64,000 nucleotides of DNA, from assembly GCF_965216415.1 (NCBI RefSeq), contig NZ_CBDCFU010000002.1. One strand, given 5' to 3'. Every line of letters begins with the position of its first letter. Within the stretch, counting starts at the first letter, position 1. Shown piece after piece: positions 6,997 through 16,650 of the stretch. The translations under genes were made by a program, and so were the position numbers. The stretch comes from Marivita sp003149565 (GTDB lineage Bacteria; Pseudomonadota; Alphaproteobacteria; Rhodobacterales; Rhodobacteraceae). Below the pieces are notes generated by a model, which searched no databases, was not told the DNA's origin, and saw only the letters and a program-made list of their open reading frames with translations.

Positions 6997-9267
6997 TTAG
7001 TCGGCGCCGCGCACCGGGATGCTTGCATTCGGATCGGGACGCAGGAACCGCTGGATCAGCCAGGCTGCCGCCGTTGCTCCGACGCCGATCAGGTCGGTGA
7101 TCAGACCGCCTTCGATCATGAGCAAAGCCGCAATGATCAAGCCTGCGCGGATGAACCATGCCGCGCGTTGACCAAGGAACCATCCCTGAACACCCCCCGA
7201 CAGCAGGAACACACCGAACACCGCCGTTGCACCGGCCCGGAGAACCTCGAACCACGTTCCATCCATCAGCAAGGCGCTGTTGTAGAAGAACATGAACGGC
7301 ACGATAAAGGCAGCAATGCCAACCTTGAAGCTGACCACGCTGGTCTCCATCGGGTTAGCGCCCGAGATGCCCGCAGCCGCATAGCTGGCCAAAGCGACCG
7401 GAGGCGTGATGGCCGACAGCACCGCAAAATAGAACACAAAGAAATGCGCCGTGAGTTGCGGAATGCCAAGCTGTACCAGACCCGGTGCAACGACAGACGC
7501 CGCAACCGCATAGGCCGCCGTTGTCGGCATGCCCATGCCCAGCAGAATTGCGATACACATCGCGAAGAACAGCGCGAGCAACTGGCTGACACCGGCGAGG
7601 TCAAGCAGAACCGCCGAGAAACGTGCGCCTACACCCGTGAGGCTGATCACGCCCACTATGATACCGGCACAGGCGCAGACCGCGATGATCTGGATCGACA
7701 TGATGCCCGCAAGCTCGAACGCCTTGGCGATCCCGCGCAAAGTCATCGGGAACGGGGTCAGCCAACTAACAACCGCAGCCGCCATCGTGGCCAGCGTACC
7801 CGCCCGGATCACAGAATACCCCATGAACAGCGCTGCAATCAGGATGATGATCGGAATGAACAGGTAGACCTGACGCACCATCTTGGCGAGCTTGGGCAGT
7901 TCATCGTCACGCATGCCGCGCATGCCCAGTTTGGCGGCTTCGAAATCGACCATGAAATAGACCGACACGAAGTAGAGCACTGCCGGGATGATCGCCGCGA
8001 TAGCGATCTCGGTATAGGGAATGCCGGTGATTTCGGCCATGATGAAGGCCCCTGCCCCCATGATCGGCGGCATGATCTGACCACCGGTCGATGCGGCAGC
8101 CTCAACTGCGCCCGCCGTTGTCGGGCGATAGCCCACCTTCTTCATCAGCGGAATGGTCAGCGATCCGGTCGCCACCACGTTGCCCGCAGAGGTGCCGTTG
8201 ATCATGCCCATCAGGCCGGAGGCGAAGATCGCCACCTTTGCCGGGCCCCCGCGTGCACGACCGGCAGCCGCAAAGGCGAAGTTGACGAAGTAGTCACCAA
8301 CCTTGGAGGCCTGCAGAAAGGCCGCGAAGATGATGAAAAGGATGATGTAGGTCGACGACACCGCTGTGGTCGGTCCGAGGATACCCGCATCGGAGTAGAC
8401 GTGTCCGAAGAAGCGCTGCCAGCTATAGGCACTTTGCACCGCGAGGATACCCGGCAGCATGTGCGCAGTGAAGGTATAGGCCAGAAAAACGCCGGTGATG
8501 ATCACAAGCGCCAGACCAGCCACGCGGCGGGTCAATTCGAGGATCATGGCTGACCCAGCCGTGGCGGCAAAGGCCACACCGACTGGAACAAAGGGCGTGC
8601 CAACCGAATTGCGCGCTGCTGTGCCATAGACCGCGATCAGATAGGCCGCGACCGCGATACCGCAAACGCCAAGCAGAAGATCCGAGACACGGAATTTATC
8701 GCGTGGTGCTTTTTCCAGCCATCCAAGAATGATGCCGCCTGCCGTGGCGACCAACAGGGGAATGCCGAAATACCAGACTTCCTGAGTATAGATGGGTGTC
8801 CCGGCGAATGCAGGCCACGTGGTCAGACCGCCCATTTCAGGCAATGTTCCGGACGCAATCTTTTGCGCGAACCAGAGGCTGATGCCAAGCGCCAACAGCG
8901 CAGGCAGGAAAAGCACGTAGGCGATCTTGCCCCAAATGCCCGAGCCTTCCTCGACGCTGTCTTCAGAGGGAAACATAAACGCGTGATAAACGACAAAGCC
9001 CAAAGCCAGCGCACCCGCGATGTGTACGATGCGGAAGTTCCACGTTTCCATCGGAAACTGCGGCAAAAAGGGAATGGTGATCCCGGTATAGGCCGAGATT
9101 GAAACGCCGTTCAGCGCCGCCATGTGAAACAGCGCGTAGAGTGCTGCAAATCCTGCGACGGCCTGAAGCCGCCATCCGGTGAACACGCGGCGGTTGCCCT
9201 CGACGGGCTCTTCGTCGACGCCATCGGCGATCACGGCCTCGTCGGACTGTGTGGATTCCTGAACCAT
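6997..9267 (-). CDS. TRAP transporter fused permease subunit (TAXI type, 4TM/12TM fusion)
   Basis: A 756-residue integral membrane protein with about 16-18 hydrophobic segments. The small DctQ-like and large DctM-like TRAP subunits are fused, as is usual for TAXI-type TRAP systems. Family sequences include GLMGMINGTSAGNVVATGS and LGMGMPTTAAY. The ATG at 9267 was preferred over the GTG at 9273 because AGGAGG sits five bases upstream of the ATG and overlaps the GTG. It is downstream of the TAXI binding-protein gene and separated from it by a hairpin. It drives sodium- or proton-coupled uptake of an unidentified, probably organic-acid, substrate. Confidence 0.9.
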   Translation of the reverse strand: MVQESTQSDEAVIADGVDEEPVEGNRRVFTGWRLQAVAGFAALYALFHMAALNGVSISAYTGITIPFLPQFPMETWNFRIVHIAGALALGFVVYHAFMFPSEDSVEEGSGIWGKIAYVLFLPALLALGISLWFAQKIASGTLPEMGGLTTWPAFAGTPIYTQEVWYFGIPLLVATAGGIILGWLEKAPRDKFRVSDLLLGVCGIAVAAYLIAVYGTAARNSVGTPFVPVGVAFAATAGSAMILELTRRVAGLALVIITGVFLAYTFTAHMLPGILAVQSAYSWQRFFGHVYSDAGILGPTTAVSSTYIILFIIFAAFLQASKVGDYFVNFAFAAAGRARGGPAKVAIFASGLMGMINGTSAGNVVATGSLTIPLMKKVGYRPTTAGAVEAAASTGGQIMPPIMGAGAFIMAEITGIPYTEIAIAAIIPAVLYFVSVYFMVDFEAAKLGMRGMRDDELPKLAKMVRQVYLFIPIIILIAALFMGYSVIRAGTLATMAAAVVSWLTPFPMTLRGIAKAFELAGIMSIQIIAVCACAGIIVGVISLTGVGARFSAVLLDLAGVSQLLALFFAMCIAILLGMGMPTTAAYAVAASVVAPGLVQLGIPQLTAHFFVFYFAVLSAITPPVALASYAAAGISGANPMETSVVSFKVGIAAFIVPFMFFYNSALLMDGTWFEVLRAGATAVFGVFLLSGGVQGWFLGQRAAWFIRAGLIIAALLMIEGGLITDLIGVGATAAAWLIQRFLRPDPNASIPVRGAD

Positions 9268-9378
9268 TGCCACCTCCTTGGCAAAGAGTCGCCTTGGCCG
9301 TCGCGTCGGCGCATCATGTTTTGGATAAGTAATGCATCTTCAAAGATGCGACGCAATCGTCGCGGGAAGCAGAAAGTG

Positions 9379-9404
9379 AGCGGCGCAACCAGTGTCGCGC
9401 CGCT
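9379..9404 (-). terminator. Intercistronic hairpin between TAXI binding protein and permease
   Basis: AGCGGCGC and GCGCCGCT pair as a perfect 8-bp stem around a 10-base loop, 11 bases after the binding-protein stop on the minus strand. No T run follows. It probably lets more binding protein than permease be made, by partial termination or protection of the upstream message. Confidence 0.5.
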
Positions 9405-9414
9405 CCGAGACGGC

Positions 9415-10404
9415 TTACATGCCGTGAATCATATCGTCCGGGATATCTGCACCAGCGTTCTCCTTGAACCACTGGGCCGCACCCGGGTGCCACTTGAGCA
9501 CAGTGTTCTTGTCCCAGTTTTCCGGCAGCGTGGAGCGTGCCGCGCGGTGGATGTTCACCATCCGCTCATTGTCGGACATCACGACGTCAACGGCTGCGTT
9601 AACAAAGCTTGCCGGCAGATCGCAGTTTGCAATCGCGAAGTTCCACATCGACACAGAGCGTGCCGGTTCTTCAAGCGTGGTGTAGGCATCAGCCGAGATT
9701 TCGAAAGCCGACACAGGGAAAGCTTCCATGATCTGAGCCTGCTCTTCTTCGGTAAACTCGATGATGTTGATGTCTGTCTGCACTTCGAGCTGCGAGACCG
9801 CCGGAACCGGAACGCCGGCTGCGAAGGCGATCACGTCCAGCAGGCCGTCCTGAAGCTGACCGCCAAGGTCAGACCAGCCACCGTTGCGGCGCTCGAAATT
9901 AACGCCCAGCTCTTCCATCATGCGCGGGAAGTAGGTGTCAGAGGTGGAGCCCGCCGGGCCAAAGCCGATGCGTGCGCCATCCGGAATGTCCGAGATCGAC
10001 GTGATACCCGAGGACGACAGCGCCGTCACCGAGAACGGAGTCTGGTACATCGGGAACATCGCGCAGACGTTGGTCATCTGCAGGCCCGGTGCAATCGGGT
10101 TGGTGCCGCCCAGCGATTCCGCTGCCGGACCCATTGTGGTCATGCCAAACTGAGCGTCGCCCGTGTGCACAAGCGCCATGTTCTGCATCGGGCCGCCGGT
10201 GACTTCGCCGCCGCCGGACACACCCAGCTCTTCCGCGACAAGGTTTGCCCAGCCAGAGCCGTAGGCAAAGTAGGTGCCGCCCTGCGACGCTGTGCCAACG
10301 GTAAAGCTTTCCGGCCAGTCGGTGCGATCGACGTGGCTCTCAGCAAAAGCTTGACCGGACACGGCACATGCCGCAGCAAAGGTGATTGCTAGTGTCTTCT
10401 GCAT
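9415..10404 (-). CDS. TAXI family TRAP transporter solute-binding protein
   Basis: A 329-residue periplasmic binding protein starting with a Sec signal peptide (MQKTLAITFAAACAVSGQAFA, cut into the mature SHVDRTDWP). The family is recognised by TVGTASQGGTYFAYGSGWANLVAEEL at about 36-61 and GPAGSTSDTYF in the middle. It captures the substrate in the periplasm for the fused permease encoded next. The DctB/DctD-like two-component system lies directly upstream on the same strand and probably controls it. The substrate is not deducible from sequence; known TAXI proteins bind glutamate, 2-oxoglutarate and similar acids. Confidence 0.9.
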   Translation of the reverse strand: MQKTLAITFAAACAVSGQAFAESHVDRTDWPESFTVGTASQGGTYFAYGSGWANLVAEELGVSGGGEVTGGPMQNMALVHTGDAQFGMTTMGPAAESLGGTNPIAPGLQMTNVCAMFPMYQTPFSVTALSSSGITSISDIPDGARIGFGPAGSTSDTYFPRMMEELGVNFERRNGGWSDLGGQLQDGLLDVIAFAAGVPVPAVSQLEVQTDINIIEFTEEEQAQIMEAFPVSAFEISADAYTTLEEPARSVSMWNFAIANCDLPASFVNAAVDVVMSDNERMVNIHRAARSTLPENWDKNTVLKWHPGAAQWFKENAGADIPDDMIHGM

Positions 10405-10499
10405 TGCTTCCTCCCAAACGCATACTTGATTTGTAACCCCCGGACCAAGTCTCCCCTCCGGGTTGCCGCTCAGGAACCATGCCGCGTGCCATGCCGACC

Positions 10500-10515
10500 A
10501 GCACCGTTATCGCCA
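10500..10515 (-). promoter_or_regulatory. Candidate sigma-54 promoter for the TAXI TRAP operon
   Basis: On the minus strand the sequence reads TGGCGATAACGGTGCT, with GG at -24 and GC at -12 in the correct spacing. It matches 8 of the 11 positions of TGGCAC-N5-TTGCW. It lies about 95 bases upstream of the binding-protein ATG and downstream of a DctD-like activator gene. The match is moderate, so this is a candidate only. Confidence 0.4.
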
Positions 10516-10629
10516 ACATTTGCAAAATGCCTAATTTTTTTTCAATAATGGGTAAAGGCGGTAACACGGGGCGGTTTTTGTGGGTCGGCTTCGACACATT
10601 GCGGCGCTGTGACCGAAGCGACCAGGGTA

Positions 10630-11973
10630 TCAAACCTCCGGATCGGTGAAAGACTCTCGATCCAATCCGTAGCGCTGCATCTTTTCGTAAAGCGCTTTAC
10701 GCGAAATTCCCAAGGCCTCATAGGTGTCCTTCAGGCGGCCAGCATTTGCTGCAAGGCTTGCCGCAATCAGGGCCCGTTCATGTTCGGCAACCCGTTCTGT
10801 CAGAGTGCCTGCAACCGGTTTCGCACTGTCCGACATATCCGGCAATCCAAGCACGTACCGTTCAGCTGCGTTGCGCAATTCACGAGCGTTGCCCGGCCAG
10901 TCGCGCGCCGCCAACGCGTCAAGAACCGCTCCGGGCACCTGTGGCACCTTTTGCTGATAACGCTCTGCCATCTGCGCAACGAACGTCAGAAAGAGCATCG
11001 GAATGTCCTGACGCCGCGCGGCGAGCGTCGGCATGCGGATGGTCACCACATTCAGTCTGTAGAGAAGATCACTGCGGAACGCCCCGTTGGCTGCGGCAGC
11101 TTCAAGGTCGGATTTCGACGCCGCAATAAACCGCACATCCAGATCAATCCGGTCATGCGAGCCAAGCCGACTGATTGACCGCGTTTCAACCGCGTGCAGC
11201 AGCTTGGCCTGCAAGGCCAGCGGAAGGCTGTCGATCTCGTCGAGAAACACCGTACCGCGCCGTGCGTGTTCAAACTTTCCCGCCCGCGCGCGCGTGGCCC
11301 CTGCAAAAGCCCCAGGCTCGTGGCCGAATAACTCGCTCTCGATCATGTCTGCGGGGAGCGCTGCGCAATTGATCGCCACAAAAGGCCGATCGGCCCGCTT
11401 GCTGGCCGCATGCAGCGCCTGCGCTGCCAGCCCCTTGCCCGTGCCGGTGTCACCCACGATCAGCACATCTGCGTCGCTGCTGGCGACGGTTCGGATTTGC
11501 GAACGGATGGTTTCCATCTCGGGGCTGAACCCGCGCAGGTCGTCCTTTGTCCCGATGAGCGGCGCAACCTCGGTCCGCAGACGCCGGTTCTCGATGGTCA
11601 GACGCCGCTTCTCCAGCGCGCGACGCACTGTGTCGACCAGCCGTTCCGGGGCGTATGGCTTTTCGATAAAATCGTACGCCCCTTCCCGCATCATCGCGAC
11701 GGCAAGCTCCAGATCCCCATGCCCAGTTACAAGGATGACGGGGAATTCCGGGTCCTTCTGCAGAACAGCCCGTAACAATTCGGTGCCATCCATGCCCGGC
11801 ATACGAATGTCGCTGACAAGAATACCCGGAAAATCCGGCCCCAACACAGAAAGCGCATCAGCAGCACGATCAAAACAACAGCAGTCGAGATCGGCAAGCT
11901 CAAGCGTTTGCTGCGCGGCAATCCGCAACGGTTCCTCGTCATCGACAAACACAACCGGACCGACCTCAGTCAT
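10630..11973 (-). CDS. DctD-like sigma-54-dependent response regulator
   Basis: A 447-residue regulator. The receiver domain (1-120) has the phospho-acceptor D55 in LVSDIRMPG. The AAA+ domain has Walker A GDTGTGKG at 174-181 and LFGHEPGAFAGA at 215-226. A C-terminal Fis-type helix-turn-helix follows (LKDTYEALGISRKALYEKMQRYG). The usual GAFTGA loop that contacts sigma-54 reads GAFAGA here. Both conserved arginines of the FRSDLLYRL element are present. It overlaps the sensor kinase gene by 4 bases (ATGA). It likely activates the TRAP operon immediately downstream in response to the external substrate. Confidence 0.9.
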   Translation of the reverse strand: MTEVGPVVFVDDEEPLRIAAQQTLELADLDCCCFDRAADALSVLGPDFPGILVSDIRMPGMDGTELLRAVLQKDPEFPVILVTGHGDLELAVAMMREGAYDFIEKPYAPERLVDTVRRALEKRRLTIENRRLRTEVAPLIGTKDDLRGFSPEMETIRSQIRTVASSDADVLIVGDTGTGKGLAAQALHAASKRADRPFVAINCAALPADMIESELFGHEPGAFAGATRARAGKFEHARRGTVFLDEIDSLPLALQAKLLHAVETRSISRLGSHDRIDLDVRFIAASKSDLEAAAANGAFRSDLLYRLNVVTIRMPTLAARRQDIPMLFLTFVAQMAERYQQKVPQVPGAVLDALAARDWPGNARELRNAAERYVLGLPDMSDSAKPVAGTLTERVAEHERALIAASLAANAGRLKDTYEALGISRKALYEKMQRYGLDRESFTDPEV

Positions 11974-13838
11974 TCCGCTGCCGCCATAGTCTTGCCCTCG
12001 GCCAATTTGAGGATCACGCGAAACACCGCTCCGCCCTCGGGATGATTGGCTCCTTCTAGAGAACCGCCAAAGTCACGCACGATATTGTACGATATTGACA
12101 GGCCAAGCCCCATGCCCTTGCCAGGTTCCTTGGTGGTGAAGAACGGATCAAAAAGCTTGGCGATATCAGCCTCGCTCATGCCCGTACCGCGATCCCGCAC
12201 CGAGACTACTACCTGTGCTGTGTCTTGAGTCACAGTAAGATCAATCACTGGCTCGGGCACGTCGCCCATCGCATCGACAGCGTTGCTTAACAGATTGACG
12301 AAAACCTGCTGCAAACGCACCTGACCACCCAAGACCCAAACGTCCGCCTCCATTTCGTCACGATGCACCCGGCACCCCGCCGCACGCATCTTTGGCTCAA
12401 GGATGACCAACGCACTGTCCAAAGCGCGATTGAGCAGGATCGGTTCAGTCTTTTCGCCGGGGCGTCGCGCGAAATTGCGCAGATGGGTCGAGATCGCCGC
12501 CAACCTGTCGGCCATATCGTCGATCATTCCGACATTCTGCCGAACCTTTTCCGGCTCATCCCGGTCGAGATACGCCACCGCGTTGCGGGCAAATGACTTC
12601 ACCGCGGCCAGCGGTTGATTGAATTCATGGCTGAGCGCCGCAGACATCTGCCCCAGAGCTGCCAATTTGCCGGCCTGAATCAGCTCTGTCTGTGTCTGCC
12701 GCAGCAACGTCTCTGCAGCACGCCGTTCTTCGACCTCCTGCATGATCAGGCGATTGGCCTCTTTCAGCTCGGCTGTGCGTTGAGTGACGCGATGCTCAAG
12801 CTCTTCCTGCATGGATAGGGCGGCTTTGATGCGCTCTTGCAGCTGCAGGCGGCGCTGGATGACGACGGTGGCGATCAACCCGACCAGTGCGAACAAAAGC
12901 GCGGTCAGCGCAACCGTTCCCAAAGCGCGAGACCAGGCTTGTTCGGTCGGGGTAAGCAGCGACACCTCCCATCCAGCCTCGGGGATCATCTGGCTCTGAA
13001 CGATAAAGCGCTCTGTCAGACCGTCCTCATTGGTGATTGCCAACTTGCGGAAGCGTTCATCAAATGGTTCTTGCGCGGACTGCAATGGCATCAATTGATC
13101 CATCGGGTATTTTTTGGTCGCCTCGATGCGCGCGCGCGTATCCGGGCTCAAAGGACCGAGCGACCGGAAATGCCAATCCGGACGGCTTGCCATAAAAATG
13201 ACCCCGGCATCGTCTTGCACGATGATGTCATTGGTGCCGTCACGCCACGCTTCCTCAAACGCATCCACCGTGAATTTCACCGCGAGCACACCAACGATCT
13301 CTGAGCCATCCCGCACCGCTTCGGCAAAGAAATACCCGCGCTCCCCCGATGTCGTGCCCAAGGCGAAGAACCTGCCCTGATTGCCTGCCAAAGCGCTTGT
13401 GAAATAGGGACGAAAGGCGAAATTCTGACCGACGAAAGACAGCTTTTTCCAATGGTTGCTGGCCGCGATTGTGAGTCCGGTTGGGTCAATCAGAAATATG
13501 TCCGACAGGCCGACCTCTTCGGCGGTGCGGTGCAGTTCATCATTCACCATACCAATCAGCGCGGTGTCATCCGGTGTCCGGAGCGCCTGTGCCAGTTCTG
13601 GGCGTTCCGCAATCAGCGCCGGCAACGCCTCAAACCGACGCAACGATCCGGTCAGACCCTCAACCGCGAGGGTCAGGGTCGAGGCCTCCTGCGTCCCCGA
13701 TTGCCCCAGATACACGCGCTCAAGCGCCGGAAACAGGGCGAGCAGCATCGCCAGAAACAGCGCGACGCAGATGCCGGCAAGAGCAAAAGCCCAATGCCGT
13801 TTTCGATCACGATGGGTATCGCCGTGCGCCTCTGTCAT
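11970..13838 (-). CDS. DctB-like sensor histidine kinase
   Basis: A 622-residue inner-membrane kinase. Transmembrane segments lie at about 16-36 and 307-328 and flank a periplasmic double-Cache-type sensor domain. A coiled linker at 330-385 follows. The phospho-acceptor is H404 in ALSHEFNQPL, and an HATPase domain has VNLLSNAVDAM and GKGMGLGLSI. The ATG at 13838 was chosen because it places the short basic N-terminus just before the first membrane helix; the open frame upstream is not protein-like. It pairs with the response regulator encoded in the overlapping next gene. C4-dicarboxylates are the classical DctB ligand, but the true ligand is unknown. Confidence 0.9.
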   Translation of the reverse strand: MTEAHGDTHRDRKRHWAFALAGICVALFLAMLLALFPALERVYLGQSGTQEASTLTLAVEGLTGSLRRFEALPALIAERPELAQALRTPDDTALIGMVNDELHRTAEEVGLSDIFLIDPTGLTIAASNHWKKLSFVGQNFAFRPYFTSALAGNQGRFFALGTTSGERGYFFAEAVRDGSEIVGVLAVKFTVDAFEEAWRDGTNDIIVQDDAGVIFMASRPDWHFRSLGPLSPDTRARIEATKKYPMDQLMPLQSAQEPFDERFRKLAITNEDGLTERFIVQSQMIPEAGWEVSLLTPTEQAWSRALGTVALTALLFALVGLIATVVIQRRLQLQERIKAALSMQEELEHRVTQRTAELKEANRLIMQEVEERRAAETLLRQTQTELIQAGKLAALGQMSAALSHEFNQPLAAVKSFARNAVAYLDRDEPEKVRQNVGMIDDMADRLAAISTHLRNFARRPGEKTEPILLNRALDSALVILEPKMRAAGCRVHRDEMEADVWVLGGQVRLQQVFVNLLSNAVDAMGDVPEPVIDLTVTQDTAQVVVSVRDRGTGMSEADIAKLFDPFFTTKEPGKGMGLGLSISYNIVRDFGGSLEGANHPEGGAVFRVILKLAEGKTMAAAE

Positions 13839-13988
13839 GGCGCGAAGATGCGGCCAATTGCCAGCCGAGACAAGCCACCATGGCCAAAGCTTGCGATCAA
13901 GGCACTCGCGTATCTCGCATCTGAGTTGTCCAAGCCTGGATTTTGCGCCATGCATACACAAGGTAACGGAGAGAGAATTGGAGGATCA

Positions 13989-14891
13989 ATGACGCGGATC
14001 GTTGCGATTGGCGAATGCATGGTCGAACTAGCGCCACTGAACGCGCAACGCGACTTCCGTATGGGATTTGCGGGCGACACGTTGAATACCGCTTGGTATC
14101 TCTCAAAGTTGCTCAACAGCAGCGGTCAGGTCGACTATGTCACGGCGGTCGGCACCGACAATTTGTCCGATCAGATGGTCCGGTTTCTGGATCATGAAGG
14201 CATTGGCACCCGGTATATCATGCGCCGCCCAGATCGCAGTGTTGGTCTCTACATGATACAGCTGCACGATGGAGAACGCAGCTTCAGCTATTGGCGCGGC
14301 CAGAGCGCCGCCCGGACACTGGCCCAAAATGCCGACGAGCTTTCTGCGGCTTTGGACGGTGCGGATGTCGTCTATTTTTCCGGCATCACTCTGGCCATCC
14401 TGCCAGACAAGGATCGTGTCGTTTTTCTGGAGGTCCTGCAGAGTTTCCGAAAGGCAGGTGGAACGGTCGTGTTTGATACCAATCTGCGCCCAAATCTGTG
14501 GCCCGACACAGAGACTATGACAGAAACCATCACAACCGCCGCACAGGTCTGCGACATGATCCTGCCGTCATTTGATGACGAAGCTGTTTGGTTTGCGGAC
14601 CCCACCCCGCATCACACAGCACAGCGATATGCAGATCTGGGCGCGCGGGTGGTCATCGTCAAAAATGGCTCTGGCGAAATTCAATCACTTTGTGACGGAA
14701 AGGCTTCCCTTCACACACCAGTGCAAGTGGACACCGTGATCGACAGCACCGCCGCCGGAGATTCCTTCAACGCGGGTTTTCTCGCGGGCTGGATAACTGA
14801 GAAACCTTTGGACGACGCCATTCACATGGGCGCGCAACTTGCCGCCCGCGTGGTCGCACATCGCGGCGCGCTGGTTGCAGAAGCGATCTGA
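13989..14891 (+). CDS. kdgK: PfkB-family sugar kinase, likely 2-dehydro-3-deoxygluconokinase
   Basis: A 300-residue ribokinase-superfamily kinase. It begins RIVAIGECMVEL. It has the KdgK-like GFAGDTLNTAWYL at about 30-42 and the catalytic signature STAAGDSFNAGF near 257-268. KdgK phosphorylates 2-keto-3-deoxygluconate in the cytoplasm for Entner-Doudoroff cleavage. The ATG is preceded by GGAGGATCA, a good ribosome site. It stands alone on the plus strand between the leftward sensor kinase and the leftward iolB, so it appears monocistronic. Another 2-keto sugar acid or keto-hexose substrate is possible. Confidence 0.75.
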   Translation: MTRIVAIGECMVELAPLNAQRDFRMGFAGDTLNTAWYLSKLLNSSGQVDYVTAVGTDNLSDQMVRFLDHEGIGTRYIMRRPDRSVGLYMIQLHDGERSFSYWRGQSAARTLAQNADELSAALDGADVVYFSGITLAILPDKDRVVFLEVLQSFRKAGGTVVFDTNLRPNLWPDTETMTETITTAAQVCDMILPSFDDEAVWFADPTPHHTAQRYADLGARVVIVKNGSGEIQSLCDGKASLHTPVQVDTVIDSTAAGDSFNAGFLAGWITEKPLDDAIHMGAQLAARVVAHRGALVAEAI

Positions 14892-14918
14892 CACATCGCC
14901 CCGGGCTTGGCGCCGCAA

Positions 14919-15725
14919 TCAGGCATCCCGCTCCATGATCCATTCCACCTCCGGCGCAGCCACAAACCGCCATTTGCGCAAAGGGCCAGCCATGACGTTG
15001 AGGTAATACATCTCAAACCCGTAGGGCGCGCCGCACGGGTGGTGTCCGCGTGGAACCAGAACAACGTCTCCGTCCGAGACAGCCATCGTTTCATCCAGCT
15101 GCCCATCATCCGTGTAAACCCGCTGAATCCCAAAGCCATTGCCGGGATTCAGGCGGTGGTAATAGGTCTCTTCGAGATAGGTGATGCGCGGAAAATCGTC
15201 TTCGTCGTGCCGGTGGCTTGGGTAGCTCGACCAGTGGCCGTTTGGCGTGAAGACTTCGGTGACAAGCAGACTGTCCGCGTAGTCTTCGTTCTCCATCGCG
15301 ATGTTGTTGATGTACCGGGTGTTCACCCCCTTGCCGCGTTCGGTGAGCGTGATCCCATCCGGCCCAATCCGCCGCGCCGCGTGTCCGCCTGTGCCGGGGG
15401 CGGAGCAGACGGCAACTGTACACGCGGTTACGGCTTTGGCTGTCCACTCGGTTCCATTGGGCAAATAGAGGCAATGCGGTGGTGTCTTTTCGAATACATC
15501 CATCCGATCCCCGAGCACGCCCCAATCCCGACCTGCCCCGGTGAATTCAGCCTTCCCTTCCACCATGACAAGGATCACTTCCCGATCGCCCGTCGCCTCC
15601 TGCACCGTTTCGCCTTCGCGCAGCCGGTAAAGCGAAAAGCCCACATAGCGCCATCCGGCGGAGGCAGGCGTAATCTCGTGTACCTTTCCGTGGGTGCCAA
15701 ACGGCTTACGCAGGAGATCGGGCAT
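14919..15725 (-). CDS. iolB: 5-deoxy-glucuronate isomerase
   Basis: A 268-residue bicupin isomerase that converts 5-deoxy-D-glucuronate to 2-deoxy-5-keto-D-gluconate in inositol catabolism. The metal site is visible as SHRHDEDDFPR, then ETYYHRL and later GHHPCGAP. It is separated from the rest of the inositol operon (17069 to 27938) by two small unknown genes and has its own upstream gap. A paralogue is at 34535-35374. This copy looks like the ordinary IolB that completes the main operon, which lacks iolB. Confidence 0.92.
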   Translation of the reverse strand: MPDLLRKPFGTHGKVHEITPASAGWRYVGFSLYRLREGETVQEATGDREVILVMVEGKAEFTGAGRDWGVLGDRMDVFEKTPPHCLYLPNGTEWTAKAVTACTVAVCSAPGTGGHAARRIGPDGITLTERGKGVNTRYINNIAMENEDYADSLLVTEVFTPNGHWSSYPSHRHDEDDFPRITYLEETYYHRLNPGNGFGIQRVYTDDGQLDETMAVSDGDVVLVPRGHHPCGAPYGFEMYYLNVMAGPLRKWRFVAAPEVEWIMERDA

Positions 15726-16124
15726 ATCATCTGTCCTTCTTCAAACGGGATCAAAGCTTGGCGACGCAAACTTATTTTCCATATAAATTCAGTTATTTAA
15801 CCTACAGCTCATTGGCTTGCGAGTAAAGTCTTGGCACGCCAGAAACCTCGCCGGAATTTCCAATTGCACCGAGCGAGCAGACCCGCTCTGAAAGCCGAGT
15901 TTGCGTCTATTCTGAGTCGCGCGGGTTCACTTGAAACCTGGGTTCAGTCGCAAAACTCGCGTGCCGGATCTCAAAAATCTGCGCGGACTTCTGAAAAATC
16001 GGTATCGCATATCGTAAGAAAGGCGCTATATCTTTCGTATGTATGAGGGACTGCTTTGCGCATGACCTTCATCAACGCGGGGGCGTTTTTGAAACAATGG
16101 CCACTAAAGGGATAAAAAATCGCC
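15726..16124. other. Gene-poor interval upstream of iolB
   Basis: About 400 bases separate the iolB start from the small gene at 16125. The part nearest iolB is AT-rich (15770-15810) and probably carries its promoter. AT-rich sequence around 16010-16045 may promote the small plus-strand gene. I see no convincing coding frame, RNA gene or copy of the inositol operators here. Confidence 0.4.
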
Positions 16125-16400
16125 ATGGAAGACGAAGACATCCTCGACGCCTCACGCAGGCAAGCCTTTGACGTCATACTAGAGGCCCAGATCGTTGCCT
16201 TGGAAGGCGATGACAGCGACGTACGCCGTTACTGCCAAGAGACGATTGCCAAGATCAAAGCGCATCGTCCCGAAGCCGGGCTGGCCGAAGCGATTGAACT
16301 CATGGACAACGCCATCGCGTGCCTTGAAGACTTGTCGCGCAATCCGGACAAACTTCGAGTTCCGAATGCCACGCATTTCGGAGTGCCGTGCATTCAGTGA
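16125..16400 (+). CDS. Small hypothetical protein, possibly helical, paralogue of next gene
   Basis: A 91-residue acidic protein beginning MEDEDILDASRRQAF. It has no signal peptide or membrane segment and looks mostly alpha-helical. I do not recognise the family. It aligns loosely with the 90-residue protein encoded 250 bases downstream: both have SD-x-x-R-x-x-C-x-x-x-IA, a short loop, then a helix with VIDALL or ELMDNAI and LxDL. The start is an ATG after AAGGGATAAAAAATCGCC, a weak ribosome site. The paired arrangement and codon pattern support a real gene; the function is unknown. Confidence 0.5.
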   Translation: MEDEDILDASRRQAFDVILEAQIVALEGDDSDVRRYCQETIAKIKAHRPEAGLAEAIELMDNAIACLEDLSRNPDKLRVPNATHFGVPCIQ

Positions 16401-16509
16401 TGATCAGATTGGTTTCGCAGTCATATTGTGAAACTCAGGCTGGAGGGGTTGCCTGAACACACTGGCAATTCGGGGTGTTCCTGTGGCGGACAGCGGCGTC
16501 TGCCCACTG

Positions 16510-16528
16510 CGTTATCACCCAGATAACG
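16510..16528. repeat. Inverted repeat CGTTATC-N5-GATAACG
   Basis: A perfect 7-bp inverted repeat with a 5-base spacer sits in the gap between the two small hypothetical genes, about 120 bp upstream of the second. It could be an operator or a weak hairpin. No second copy was noticed in the window. Confidence 0.35.
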
Positions 16529-16650
16529 GACAACTAAAGATAGAAGAGAGTCCCTTTCCCACAGGTGCCGTTTTGATTTGGCGCTGTTAGCCTCTGACCC
16601 AGCGTAGCGCCGCAAGCACATGCGGCGCCAATCGAGAAAGTGGCGAAGGA

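Noticed and set aside
6937..8553. Long plus-strand open frame of 538 codons antisense to the TRAP fused permease gene
   Set aside because: Its translation is rich in Arg, His, Asp and Gln with no hydrophobic core, the usual shadow of a GC-rich membrane-protein gene. The minus-strand frame has clear TRAP permease motifs and a ribosome site.
15831..16046. Small plus-strand open frame of 71 codons upstream of the first small hypothetical gene
   Set aside because: Arg- and Ser-rich translation without helix pattern, no ribosome site, and no similarity to the two neighbouring small proteins.
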